Part shown: one piece after another, positions 1 to 11,120 of the stretch | Layout: every line of letters starts with the position of its first letter | Numbering within the stretch: the first letter of the stretch is position 1 | NCBI GenBank assembly: GCA_018806985.1 | Contig: JADANN010000122.1 | Coordinates: 974,501 to 1,038,500 of the forward strand | DNA from: Angiostrongylus vasorum | Taxonomy: Eukaryota; Nematoda; Chromadorea; Rhabditida; Metastrongylidae | DNA: 64,000 bases | Reading direction: 5' to 3' | The notes under the pieces: model-generated | The model's database searches: none | What the model was told of the DNA's origin: nothing | Seen by the model: only the letters and a program-made list of their open reading frames with translations | Translations under genes and position numbers: made by a program

Positions 1-81
1 TTGGCGAGCCATGGGCGCGGGGATCGATCCCATGGGTGTGTTGCAAAGCGGATCCGACCACTGTGCCACACGCGCCCAAAC
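1..81 (-). repeat. SINE-1 copy, cut by the window edge
   Basis: Reverse complement begins GGGCGCGTGTGGCACAGTGG and includes GGGATCGATCCCC. Only the tRNA-like head is inside the window. Confidence 0.7.
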
Positions 82-1097
82 CTCCAACCACACGTACAGC
101 TTAAGTTTCCACTGGCTTGACTCGCAGGTGGCCATCTAGTAATGGTCTTGATCAGAGCCAAGAAATGCCTTGAGTACTATAAAAGCAACATACTGCCAAT
201 TTTTTTTGACAATACTGTTACAAAAAAAAAGGATTGCACAAAAAACTGCTTGAAGTAATTGGTTTCTCCGCGATGTTTTCATAGTGAGCATCCGTCTTGA
301 TCGGACAAATGATGACGTGTTATCAATTTTACTGAGTTCTCCCCTCGTAAATGAAATTGGTTTTGTACTTTTTTGCCGTCAGCTCTAATACGGCTCTGAT
401 AGCCATAATACTGCTATATTTTATTAATTGGTTTGATTATTAACTTGCTTTGCACAAGCAAAACATGCATTCAGCAAGAAAGCTATAATCAAGGCAATGT
501 TGTACACCAAACTATCAGTAGAAAGTCACCAGTTACAACACAATTGCCTAGTATTTTCTGGAATATTAAGGCAAGACGACGTTGCCACGAGGTTTTTAAA
601 AAAATTAAAAAAATTTAAAAAACTACTTAATTTGGGACAATGCCTTCAATCGTTTCCTAACGGTGGCTTGCTTAAAGTCTACGCTCCCAAGATTCTGGTC
701 TCTTTAACATGCATATGATAAATTCTACTGGTGCCTCCAAATATCTTATCTAGTGGTGGAACGGTTCTCCCATTTTTAAAAACCAACAAACAAATGAGGG
801 TTTGAGCCGACATGCTGATTCACTCAAGACAAACATCGGAGCAGAAACAGTCTACAGTAGTCCATTCCTTCTTTGATTGTCTTAACGCAAAGTTTCTGGT
901 GACTCGAAATTGTTGAGATGGATGTATATGAATTCAGAAAGTGGTTTAGAACACCGAATTTTTGAAGCGAGACTGAAAACTGGTCCAATTCACTATCTCA
1001 TAGAACATTTAAAATTGTAAAGCATAAGTAAGACTAAGGCTCGTAAATATTGTAATATTATCATATACAAAGACAACTGAATTGAAGAAATGGATAC

Positions 1098-1240
1098 CTT
1101 CATGGTGGTAGTGATCAGGTCGCCCATAGGTGTCGTCGGACGGACCGGGTATACGGTAAACGAAGGCGCCGTACGTGATTTGGCCAGCTTGGTGGTCGTC
1201 GCTGACAGAAAGCTGCTGAAGGTGACAGCTGTCGATTTGT
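1098..1240 (-). CDS. Internal exon, unidentified gene
   Basis: A strong acceptor (CTTTTTCAG) and the donor GTATCC flank 143 bp. The frame reads QIDSCHLQQLSVSDDHQAG, then ITYGAFVYRIPGPSDDTYG, phase 2 in and 1 out, with a clear coding bias. It has no membrane segment. It may belong to the same minus-strand gene as the exon at 3476-3618, though an intervening exon would be needed to reconcile phase. Function unknown. Confidence 0.5.
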
Positions 1241-1357
1241 CTGAAAAAGCGACAAGATCAAGCAGACTAGAAACCTGCCTGCAAACAATTAAGACAAAAT
1301 CTGCACTTAAATACGTGCTGGGTAATGGAAGCCACTAAATACTATTCGCGTTGGCAT

Positions 1358-1446
1358 AAACAGACACAGACGCATACACGCACGCATACACACATATCCG
1401 TCCATCCATTCATGGATGCACACATACATACATGAAGACATACATA
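1358..1446. repeat. ACAC/TACA-rich low-complexity tract
   Basis: Repeated CACA, CATACA and CATACAT units with a CCATCCATTCATGGATG stretch in the middle. Confidence 0.7.
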
Positions 1447-2819
1447 CATAGATTTTTTCACGCACGATCTAAAAATCTAAGAGCTCCGTTTTTTTCCCAA
1501 GGTTGGTTTCAGATCTCTTGTTATTTTTCTCATCCACGTTGGTTTATTACTCCTACAAGTGGTACAAGTGGCAAGCCATGTGAATTCATTAGTTATAACA
1601 ATAGGCAGGTGCAGATGTTGATTTACCCACTGCTATTAGAAATATACTGCCCTATATATTGCATGAAGCCGTTATATTGAAGAACTGCATGATGAAAGGG
1701 AGTTATTTTTTGATCACGTTATTTCGCATGCAATTCTTCCTAGGAAGGATCTCTAAAAAAGCCTTCCTATTCAAGAAAAGCTTTTGTCTTGTCACACAAG
1801 GAAGATGCATGGAAGAAGATTGATGATCCAGACCTGTTTTTTATGAAGAAGTGCTTCAAGTCAAAATTTATAGAAAGAGAACAAGTGGAATCATCTTAGG
1901 GAAGGCAATGAAGGCACAGAGTAGAATCCTGATGAAGCCATTATAAAGACAGTAATACGAAAATTTATTTCTCAAGGATCCTCTCCTGGGATTCGATATG
2001 GTTAAACAAAAACCTCTGCATCGAGAAGCAATGCTCACATTTCATGAAATGGGCTAAATGGGCGAATGCTCTTTTTTCCCAACCCAGTCAAAAAAAATAT
2101 GCGATTCGCCGCGAAGTAACGAAAAGTTTCAGAAGAGCACACCCACAGAGATATTTATTGAAGCACTTTAAGGTTGCTATGGAAAAAAAACTACAAAAAG
2201 CCAGCGCAATGAAATAACTTGATAACTTCAAACACATGTGCACTGGAAGTGTGGATAGTTAACCAGTGCTAAGTCAACTGAAATAAGTCTCTCTATTTGG
2301 CAACCGAAAGAAGAACACAACCAGCACCGGTGAGAAATACGATCATCGTCATGAAAATGGCCAGGAATCGATAGTTTGGGTAAGTTGGTATTTGAGTTGG
2401 GTAAATTATTCCAGCAAACATTTAGATTTTTACATCGTTCTCGAATAGTAATTTGGTAAAACTTATTGTATAATCCCCGAAATGGTTGCACTCTTGGAGG
2501 AATCCTGATCGCAAAATAGTAACAACCCTCCGACTCACAAGTGTTTGTCAGTGTCCATGTTGAAAACTTGGAAACATTCTAGCATTGGAGAAGAAATCAC
2601 ATTCAACCAGAGTCCAGCACGTTTAGCAAAATCCGAGATGACAGATGCTTAAGTGAGCGTAAAAGCCAAGCAGAAAGTCAAGCACCCCATCTAACGTTGT
2701 AAGATAACGAAACGAATGAACGAATTGCTAGGACTCCAACAACATATGAAGACAACAGTCTAAATATTTAGACTGTATTTTTTAAATTTTATTTTATACG
2801 CCCCGTCTATCAAATCTAT

Positions 2820-3136
2820 TGTGTGGATCGCAGCACTTCTTGCATTCGATTCGTTTCCCTCCCATTCACCATCCACGAAGGTCTTTTTTTGAAGGAACTT
2901 TTTACTTGTGGCTTCGGCTGCTGCTTGAGGATTTCTTCATCTCATCTTGAATGTTGTAGAGTACTGGTCGAGTCGATTCTCTCAGGAGCCCTGAGATAGC
3001 CCAGCTGGAGTATTCCAATTGAATGTGAGAGTAAATTTTTTCCAGGCAGGTACGGTACCAATCCCCCAACCCTCGAGGAATGTAAGGCTTGATGGACACA
3101 GAGTGGGATCGAAGCAGCACCGTACCCATAATGATA
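2820..3136 (-). repeat. SINE-2 copy
   Basis: The minus strand shows TTCGATCCCACTCTGTGTCC (B-box-like), a GAGAATCGACTCGACCAG segment, CTCAAGCAGCAGCCGAAGCC and GGATGGTGAATGGG, in the order of the plus copies at 8.4 and 16.4 kb. Confidence 0.65.
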
Positions 3137-3475
3137 AGCGTGTACTGCAGAATATAAAAAGTTGAAAAACGCAGAACGTCAGATGTTTAATGAGAGATAA
3201 GCTCAAACAACTATATGCGCCCGCCATTTGAAAAGTGATGTTTTTAAGTGCTTATAAATTCCAAACGACTGAAAATTACTGCTTTAAGCAATAAAAATGT
3301 AAGGATTAAATCGAATGTAATAAAAAGTAAATAAAAGCTGCTGTTCAGTGTCAGCTGCCCGCATGTTGGTTGAATGAAAATGTGATGTACGTTCTTCAGA
3401 ACGAGGACGTTAAGCGAGATGCGATTGTCTTTTGAGTCGGGGCTATGCAATAAACACTCTCGTCGACACGCCTAC

Positions 3476-3618
3476 CTTCATTCGACGACAAAGTACTGAG
3501 ACGAGAAACGGCTGCTGTTGTACTAGTGCGAACATCCGAGCTTCCGAGCACTTCTGCTGTTCTATTAGTGCTGTGTTTCTGTTGGACATCAACGACAACT
3601 AATTCCGTTGTACTTCCT
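3476..3618 (-). CDS. Internal exon, Ser/Thr-rich
   Basis: The acceptor is CATCCATTTAG and the donor GTAGGC; length 143 bp, phase 2 in and 1 out. The frame reads GSTTELVVVDVQQKHSTN, then TSTTAAVSRLSTLSSNE, typical of an extracellular O-glycosylated stalk. It has the same length and phases as the exon at 1098-1240. Function not recognised. Confidence 0.45.
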
Positions 3619-3984
3619 CTAAATGGATGCCCAAAGCGACTCTACCTGGACTGAAGTCAGAACTGTGCAGTACTGGAAATACGAAAACTGTTTTGGATCA
3701 TGATCAGAACAGATGACCAAGTGAAGAACTCATAAAAAAAAGAGTTCTGCGTAAAATTTTCCACAAACTAATCCGAAATTGGTGTTTCTGAGTTGGACAA
3801 TGTGCCAAAACGATTTACCAGTTAGCAGTGAAGCGAATTCAAATCGAAAACCCTTAAGTAATGAGGAAGATGTGGCGGAAACCATAGTTACGGCGACAAG
3901 ACTAATAATCCGACGATTTCACGAATTCATCGAACCATTTATAACAAAAGGGAATTCAGATAATGGGATTTGCCACGAGGATCA

Positions 3985-5364
3985 CTAACCATAATTCGTT
4001 CCACTTTTTTAGGATAAGCCGTTGACGAGCTTCAAGACGAGTTAAGCGAAAACTGAAGCAACAGGATAAAATCATTGCTATCCATTAGAAATTGAGGCAA
4101 CCGTTTTTTGTATACTCTTTGTGGTACCAAAACAAATACTCATCACTTATTTGTTTGGAAAAATCCTTATGAATTTGAAGGAAGAACAAATAAGCGGACG
4201 TCAACTTTTTTCATTCATGAACTAAGACGATGTTTCACTGTAAAAAAATAAAAAAGATCGACTAGATAAATTCGTTGTGTCCAGTCGATAGCCGAGAGGC
4301 GGGAAAACAACACGACTGCAATTTGAAACTGACGTAGTGACGGCGTTGTAGGAAGCTAATCTTTCTCACTCACTGGAGATGTAAAGATAGGAAAATGAGA
4401 GGGTGGTGGGTTTTTTGAAAGAGGTGTGGTGGCATTTCAAGCGTGCGGAAGAGACCGAATTGCCGGAAGTGTGGTGCGATTTGGCTCAGCTGTAACAAAT
4501 TGCGCTCTATGAAACCTAAACCACAGGTCTCAGTTCTCATATTCTTGAAGTTTGAGGAACCAAGCTCGATCTGAAAAAGGGTAGAGAATGGCCGTCGGCA
4601 GCTGTACGGCGCCTAAATCAATAGTGAAGGCTGGGATGTCAGGCTATCGCAAATATTGGTAATAATTTGAATTGAAGTCACTGAGAAAATATTGCCATAG
4701 CACTTACAGGAATTGTCGACGTAGAAGAACCATTAGATCCATTCTGAGCGATTTATAAACGGAGTTAGAGGTAATAAATCGAATTTATAAAGAACGATGG
4801 TTGTGCGACCATGTCTTGAGCGCCTATAAAGCTTATAGGAAAAACGTTAGAAACCTTCGAATGAAAGGGCCAGATTTCCACTTTTGACTGGTTAGTTCCA
4901 ACAAAACTGCTAAAGAGTAAAGCTACCTAAAACGTAGAGACTAAGTGATTGTAGAAGCATACTATAAATTTGGTCGGATTAAAGGCCTATGTTTATGTTG
5001 GAGTTCCAAGTGTAAGTACGAAAAACTAAAAAAAAATTGGTAAAAAAGCTGAACGAGGTACTCAACTTTGGAGCTTTGTAGTTTATTTTTAAATACATGA
5101 GACAATATGTTCCTCTAAAATCCCATCAACCACAAAATTTCTACGTCTTTCAAATCGCCCCCGAAGGCTAGAAGAGTGACATGGGGGTGCATTCAGGTGT
5201 TTCGGCTATTACTGCATTCAAAGAAATTCCTCTTTCCACGCACTTCCATCATTTTCCTGAACACTCGACTAAGATATTGATCATAGTGCTTTACTCAGCG
5301 CCCTAACAACTACCTAATAATCCACGGATATTTTCACACTTCTCCCGAAAACCACAGATTGAGT
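3985..5364. other. No confident gene
   Basis: AT-rich sequence. A minus-strand open frame at about 4370-4582 follows a TTTTTCAG acceptor (IELGSSNFKNMRTETC) and could be an exon, but nothing supports it further. Confidence 0.3.
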
Positions 5365-5380
5365 AAGAAATGTTGAGTAA

Positions 5381-5657
5381 AAAGGATAAAAAAGGATAAA
5401 GCTCTCGGCGTTGACCGATCCCTCAGGGATGCGCCATGCATTCGACTTCATTAAGTATCGTTTGGAGGTGATTGAATGCATATCTGGCCTTTACAATAAC
5501 TTGCGGTAGTCTACCGATGTATCGACCCAGTGCTGCTAGGTACCAATTTGCCGACCCCGGAGGGATGGAAGGCTTGGTGGGCCATTGGGGCGGGGATCGA
5601 TTCCACGTGTGTGTCGCAGTGGCGCCTCCAACCACTGCGCCACACGCGCCCCGCCAC
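5381..5657 (-). repeat. SINE-1 copy with target-site duplication
   Basis: A full-length copy is bounded by the 16-base duplication AAGAAATGTTGAGTAA at 5365-5380 and 5658-5673. Read on the minus strand it has an A-box-like TGTGGCGCAGTGG, a B-box-like GGAATCGATCCCC and a tail of TTTATCC units. The intact duplication suggests a fairly recent insertion. Confidence 0.9.
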
Positions 5658-6150
5658 AAGAAATGTTGAGTAAGGTTCGAAATTCGACACTGTTTTGCTA
5701 TACCTTTCTCTTTCTTTTAACCCATAATGTCCGATGCTGGTTCCTCGATAACCGCCTATAGTTGTTCCGCAGCTAGAGTGGTTGAAGAGTTTAAAAAGTG
5801 ATAGGCTTGTACAACAGGCTTTATTCTATCGTCCTGGATATATAGGCGGTTTTTTATGGAATGTCCCTTCGATTTTAAGTCTGTTTAAAGTCGAAATTAA
5901 AGCGAGATAGCTGTTTTTTAAAATCGTTTACGAAAAGGAGGCAGCAGCAAACATCCATCAAGGCACATAGGGGACCGTACCGCCTTGTTCGACGAAATCC
6001 GAACTGCTCATTTCAGCCTTGACGAGAAAAAAAACTTCTAGTATGCTTCATCAAATCAGAATTCTTCTTTGTTAGAATGGTGAAAATCGTCGTTTTGGAA
6101 AAATCTGCAGACTACAGAGTTTTCATCTTCATAAATAATGTTCGCTATGA

Positions 6151-6443
6151 GGCGAGTGCGTGCAGCACGGTGGTTAGAGACGCACCGCAGTGCACACGTG
6201 CTCTTTGGTCCGATCCCACGCCTTTGCCCCCAACAAGCTTTCCACACTTCTGCATTTGGCCAATTGGTAGCAGACTTGCCTGGAAAATAAGCTCTGACTT
6301 GAGAGATTGATCCGTAGGCAAACGCGAGTCATTGTACAGACCACATGTGCATTCAATCACCTCAAACGATGCTTGGTGAAGTCAAATACACAGCGCATAC
6401 TTCAGGAATAGATGAGCACCGAGAGCTTTGTCCTTTATCCTTT
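6151..6443 (+). repeat. SINE-1 copy, old
   Basis: Diverged head (GCACGGTGGTTAGAGACGC) and body (AATTGGTAGCAGACTTGCCTGG), ending GCTTTGTCCTTTATCC. Confidence 0.65.
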
Positions 6444-6534
6444 TCATGAGCGGAGGTATAATCGTTTATAGTAAAGCACTTATTTCCGGACACGTACTAT
6501 TGTACAAAGCGCGTAACGTTCGTTACAGATCCTA

Positions 6535-6600
6535 GGATCGACTTTCTATTAACCTCGGCGTTGAATTATAATCAGCTGTTCTTCCTCAGTGGAAGACACG
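6535..6600 (-). mobile_element. PLE terminal fragment
   Basis: TCGACTTTCTATTAACCTCGG is the reverse complement of the PLE terminal motif seen at 10968-10992. Only this end is recognisable. Confidence 0.4.
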
Positions 6601-6710
6601 TGGGTTTTTTTGAGAATATATTGTCCATGTGATTGCCACTTAGATTTTCGTCTTTCTGAGTGTGTCAATGAAGTGCTTGGCGAAGTAAATTGCATATCAA
6701 CCTAACTTTC

Positions 6711-6980
6711 CACGCTTGCTGCGCAGTGCTCGGAAGCGCTCTGCGGCACACACGTGGAATCGATCCCCCGCACCCACGGCCCATCAAGCCCTTTCGTCTC
6801 TTCGGTGTGAGGCAAATTGGTACCAGACTTGTCTGGGAGGATAGCAGCACTGGCTCGATAGATCGGTAGGCCATCGCGAGTCATTGTAAAGGCTAGATAT
6901 GCATTCAATCACCTCCAAACCTAGTCGAATGCATAGCGCATCGCTCAGGGATTAATTAACGCCAAAAGCTTTATCCTTTT
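6711..6980 (+). repeat. SINE-1 copy
   Basis: Head GCGCAGTGCTCGGAAGCGC, B-box-like GGAATCGATCCCCC, body ATTGGTACCAGACTTGTCTGG, tail GCTTTATCC. An internal deletion removes part of the AACGATACTTAATG segment. Confidence 0.75.
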
Positions 6981-7011
6981 TATAGCTTTTATACCCCTTC
7001 CACGCTCTGGA

Positions 7012-7050
7012 AGAAAGCAATAGCGCCGAAACATCAGCTACTGTTGTTGT
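7012..7050 (+). mobile_element. Degenerate hammerhead-like core
   Basis: CTGGAAGAAAGCAATAGCGCC-GAAACATCAGCTACTG matches the plus-strand core at 48624-48660 with several changes. It directly follows a SINE-1. Confidence 0.35.
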
Positions 7051-8218
7051 ATGTGTTTTATATGCGGAACTAAATAGAACGTATACTGTATAACAACCTC
7101 ACGATTGATGAAAAAAGAAAACAACGCATTTATAGTTCGTTACAGATTTCAGAAAAAAAGTATTCCGAAATCGACGCTGAAGCAATGGTTGCTATTTCGA
7201 ATGGTTTACCACCTTATGGCGGCCGGAATATGCTATTCATGAGTGCCCAAATGCGAAAAAAATTGTTAAAAATGGTTAGCATCCTGCTGGATCTCTCAAG
7301 GATAGAACGAGTTCAGCACTCCTACATAAAAGAACTATTGCTAGAGATAGCCATCGTCCTGAAAAAGATGTAGTTGCACAGTAGCAACGTTCTTTTCCGA
7401 TCAGGAAGAGCTCAGTTAATGCACAGGTGATATCCTAAAAAGTCCAAGCATGATATCTCGTGTAAAGTCTTACCTGTGTGGAAAAACATCTATTAAGTGA
7501 AAATTGTGCTGAAGGACGCACGACACGATTGTGAAGATGAACCTCCAAAGTTCTAGTTAAACAGCCAATAGCATGAAAAGCAAGGAGATGCACCTATTTT
7601 TTAAGTTAAGTAAGGAAAGTAAATAGTATTTTATCTTTTGAAAAGCGATTGGGAAATCGTAGTGGCAATACTTCAAGTCGAAAGAGGTGGGGACGATCAA
7701 TTTGTTACAGAATATGTACCAAGGGTAATCAATAGTAACTAAAATGCCAGGTTTAAAGTAGTTTTTGAACGTCGCCTTTCCAAAAGACGAACCATATTGG
7801 AATTTTTAGGGAAAAATTCCAAACACTAGAAGTTGAATCAAAATAGTAATAATTTTAGAAGGTCTATTATTAAAATACACCTTAGAAGCAAGGTCATTTT
7901 CCCTAAGAAAAATAGTTCAAGTAAACGGAAATTAGAGGAAATACACTATATACACTTGGATGCTTAAGTGGCAGATCTTCGTATCACGGATATTACTCGC
8001 TCTATTTTAACCCCGGACAGAATGGCATCTTGGTTTCCCAGCGGGATCACGATCCCTCACTGACGTGTTGATTGACGGTGGTTACTCTTGAAATCCCGAG
8101 ATAAACGTGCTAGAGCGAATGCAGTTCCGTTGCTTATCAAAAGCAGTCAATGTCCGATATAAACTCAAGGAAAAACTGCTGCCTCAAAACCATAACTAAT
8201 ACTATTATCAGTGAAATA

Positions 8219-8285
8219 TAACCATAGTGATGCTGGGATATTTGCAAAACTTCGGATCGTTGTTGTCTGCGATCTGCGGGAAAAG
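8219..8285. mobile_element. MITE-1 fragment
   Basis: AACCATAGTGATGCTGGGAT, then ATTTGCAAAACTTCGG and GTCTGCGATCTGCGG. Confidence 0.4.
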
Positions 8286-8329
8286 AATCGGTAGTAAGTA
8301 AAAAAGTAGCTACTATTATTAGGATTATT

Positions 8330-8385
8330 ACTAACGAGGTTAATGACGCTCGTTTGAAAAATACTGTTTTGCCAGTCGCTATACG
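8330..8385 (+). mobile_element. PLE terminal fragment
   Basis: ACTAACGAGGTTAATGACGC, then TCGTTTGAAAAATACTG, matches the PLE terminus at 56140-56175. It lies between a MITE-1 and a SINE-2 copy. Confidence 0.35.
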
Positions 8386-8394
8386 CTACCTAGG

Positions 8395-8768
8395 GGGGCG
8401 GACAACACAGTGGTAGTGATGCCCGTCATCGTGAGCACGGTGCTAGTTCGAATCCTTACAAGACCTACCATGCCTCTCACCCTCCGCGGGTAAGAAAATT
8501 AGTACCGGAATTGTCTTGGAAGAAACCACTGTCTGCAGTCCAGTTGGAAACGCTCCAGCCCGGCTATCCCAGAACTCCAGAAGGAATTGCTCGACTAACA
8601 TTCCACGACATTCAAGTTGAAGTGAAAATCTCAAGCAGCAACAGAAGCCACACATAAAGTTGGATGATATTCGTGGACAATGGATGCGAGGAAGCGATTT
8701 GAATGTGAGAAGTGCTGGGATCCGCACAGAAGACGCGAAGACGGTTCAAACAAAATAAAGTAAAGTAA
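8395..8768 (+). repeat. SINE-2 copy
   Basis: Head GTGGTAGTGATGCCCGTCAT and B-box-like GCTAGTTCGAATCC, then CTCAAGCAGCAACAGAAGCC and GTGCTGGGATCCGCACAGAAG, ending in an A-rich tail (AATAAAGTAAAGTAAAAAAA). Confidence 0.75.
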
Positions 8769-8864
8769 AAAAATAAATCTACTTCCTAACATAATACCGA
8801 CTACTGCAGGATGGATTATCCGTTGAAAACAGTTTATTATTAACGGATAGTCATTTCATTAACA

Positions 8865-9440
8865 ACTGCCCTGTATAAAAGAACATATCTCCGGGTGAGT
8901 ATGCCTCATTCGAGTGGAGTTCCACCGAATAAGATCTACGATCCGACGAACACGCCACATCGAGAAGGCGAACGACTGTGGACCGTGGACACGGATCATC
9001 GCCTCTGATGAAGATAAAAAAAGGATAAAGCTCTTGGCATTGATCAGTCCCTGAGGGATGCACCGTGCATTTGACTTCATTAAGCATCGTTTAGAGGTGA
9101 TTGAATGCATATCTGGCCTTTACTAATGACTCGCTGTGGCCTACCGATGTGTCGACCCAGTGTTGTTATCCTCCCAGACAAATTTGAAACCAATTTGCCG
9201 ACCCCGCAAGGATGAAAGCCTTCGTGAGCCATGGATGCGGGCATCGATTGCACATGCGTGTCGCAGTGGCGCCTCCAACCACTGCGCCACACGCACCCTT
9301 CTGATGAAGATGAAGACGTCGAAACATTAGCCGAATAATCATCTTAATCAATCTCATGTTAGCTCAACAATTCAAGAAGGTATTGATTATTCCTACCGAG
9401 GTTAAATGGTGGTCGGTTTGAAAAATCATGACCAGTACTG
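8865..9440 (+). mobile_element. PLE 3'-end copy interrupted by a SINE-1
   Basis: Starts near CTGCCCTGTATAAAAG and contains CACATCGAGAAGGCGAAC. The hammerhead-like core CTGATGAAGATGAAGACGTC-GAAACATTAGCC begins at 9301. It ends with TACCGAGGTTAAATGGTGG. A SINE-1 (9016-9299) is inserted in the core, duplicating TCTGATGAAGAT. Confidence 0.65.
9016..9299 (-). repeat. SINE-1 copy inserted in a PLE core
   Basis: Flanked by the 12-base duplication TCTGATGAAGAT at 9004-9015 and 9300-9311. The insertion lies within the CTGATGA element of the hammerhead-like core, so the SINE is younger than that PLE copy. Confidence 0.9.
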
Positions 9441-10473
9441 TTCCTTGATGGTAGCGATTCCTGTGATTCTTCGACAAACACTGGGGCACGAAGGAACCAA
9501 ATGTTGAAACGTTACATATGGTATAGAGAAAATCCCATCTTCATTTCATCTACTGTCTCTGTCACACCCAGATGTAATCGGGCTCCAACAGGTCCACAAA
9601 CTCCCTATGATACCTCGTTACAAAAACGTCATCTGCAAATTCCTCTTGACAAAAACAACAATAGATACATTATTTAGCAGCCCATCTACTGTTTATTACG
9701 ACTAATTTTTTTTCCAAGAAATTTAAAATTTTATCTCCTGGATGAATTCAGGGAAAATAATGGAACAAAAACTTAGTAGTTCTTATTGCTTTTAGTATGC
9801 ATCTAATAAATTGGTGACTGGATGGAGCTTCCGATAACCAGAAGATGTAAGGACCTTGTAAAACGTCGCCCTATAAGTTCTGAAAACATACACATTTCTT
9901 TCAAAATTTTTTTGGCAACGAGCTCCAGTATAATCAGCGACAAATTCCATACAACGCCACGCACATACCGAAAGAAGCCCCGCCGATGAAGATTCGAGCA
10001 TCCACGACAAACACAAGACAAGTACTTGCTAAGTTTCAGAAGCCTAGAATTCCATGATGGGAGATGAAAAAATTTGTAGATCGTTGGAAAAGGCGTGCAG
10101 GTCTGGTGGAAGCTCATCAGTGGCGTGAGTTGGCGTCAGTGCGTTTCAAAGACGATTGAAAAGCATTAAAACCACAAACGGCAAGAAGTTCTAATAGATG
10201 GAACGATACAGTATGCAAAGGGTATGGCTAGCTAAATCACCAGCAAGTCAGAATTTTGATTTGTCTGGGAAATTTTTCAACTGATCAAATAGTGGTGAAA
10301 ACTGGCATGCTGGAATTATTCTACAGCGAGTTTGTAGACAGATAATGAAGCAAAAACTAAAGATCAACCAATAGGAACGAAAAACTCTAAGTGACGAGCG
10401 ACACACACACTCGGACATACCGGGACAGCCAACCAATCGATAGCAGATATTAGAAGTAGTACATAGTTAGTGT

Positions 10474-10961
10474 GAATAATTCTTTCTGCTTCTGTTTAGC
10501 AAACACGAGGTGTTATTTTATTTCTTTATTTACGTACAAGCTGACGTTTCGGCCGATTTCGCCTTCCTCAGAGCCTGGAAAAGGTCAAGTTGACTGCAGA
10601 CCTACACGGACAAACACCTTCATAAGCAAACAGGGAAAGCATATATAAGACTGTTATTCTGATGAGATGGATACATTACGATTCCATGTAAACTCTGTGG
10701 GGTTGGTCTCTACGTGAAATACTTAGTGGAAGACTCATAGAAAGCGGTGAGTGTGCAAAGGCTCTGTGTTTAATGTGACTGAAATTTTGGTTCAGCATTT
10801 TCCCTGTTTGGTTATGGAGGCGTTTGACCGTGTAGATTGCAGTCAACTTGACCATTCCAGGCTCTGAGGAAGGCGAAATCCGCCGAAACGTCAGCTTGTA
10901 CGTAAATAAAGAAATAAAATAACACCTCGTGTTTGCTAAATAGAAGCAGAAAGAATTATTC
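10474..10961. mobile_element. Foldback element with PLE-derived arms
   Basis: The left arm (10474-10641) and right arm (10796-10961) are near-perfect inverted repeats of about 166 bp around a loop of about 154 bp. Each arm carries the CTGAGGA...GAAACGTCAGC core at 10540-10571 (minus) and 10864-10895 (plus). The right arm aligns with the 3' end of the PLE at 61320-61500: GGTTATG, GTAGATTGCAGTCAACTTGACC, the core, and a terminal GAGGTTAATAGAAAGTCGG just outside. No transposase is present. Confidence 0.75.
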
Positions 10962-11120
10962 AATCAATGCCGAGGTTAATAGAAAGTCGGACGTGGTAGT
11001 TAGCGTGAATTGAAGAACGAGCTACATACAAATCGATTGATTTCCTTCATCCATCACCTCGCACAGTCACACTCATTTTTTCTAAGCATCCTAACACAGC
11101 AAACAAGCAGTAACACCAAC

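Noticed and set aside
2228..2430. Hydrophobic minus frame (FLAIFMTMIVFLTGAGC) as a transmembrane exon of the Thr-rich gene
   Set aside because: A stop lies just before its ATG and there is no AG acceptor between. A competing plus-strand frame with a GTAAGT donor overlaps it. Left unassigned.
5472..5669. Open frames of 60-95 codons repeating similar peptides (SGLYNDSRWP, PTTAPHAP and so on) at many sites
   Set aside because: All are translations of SINE-1 copies in different frames, not a protein family.
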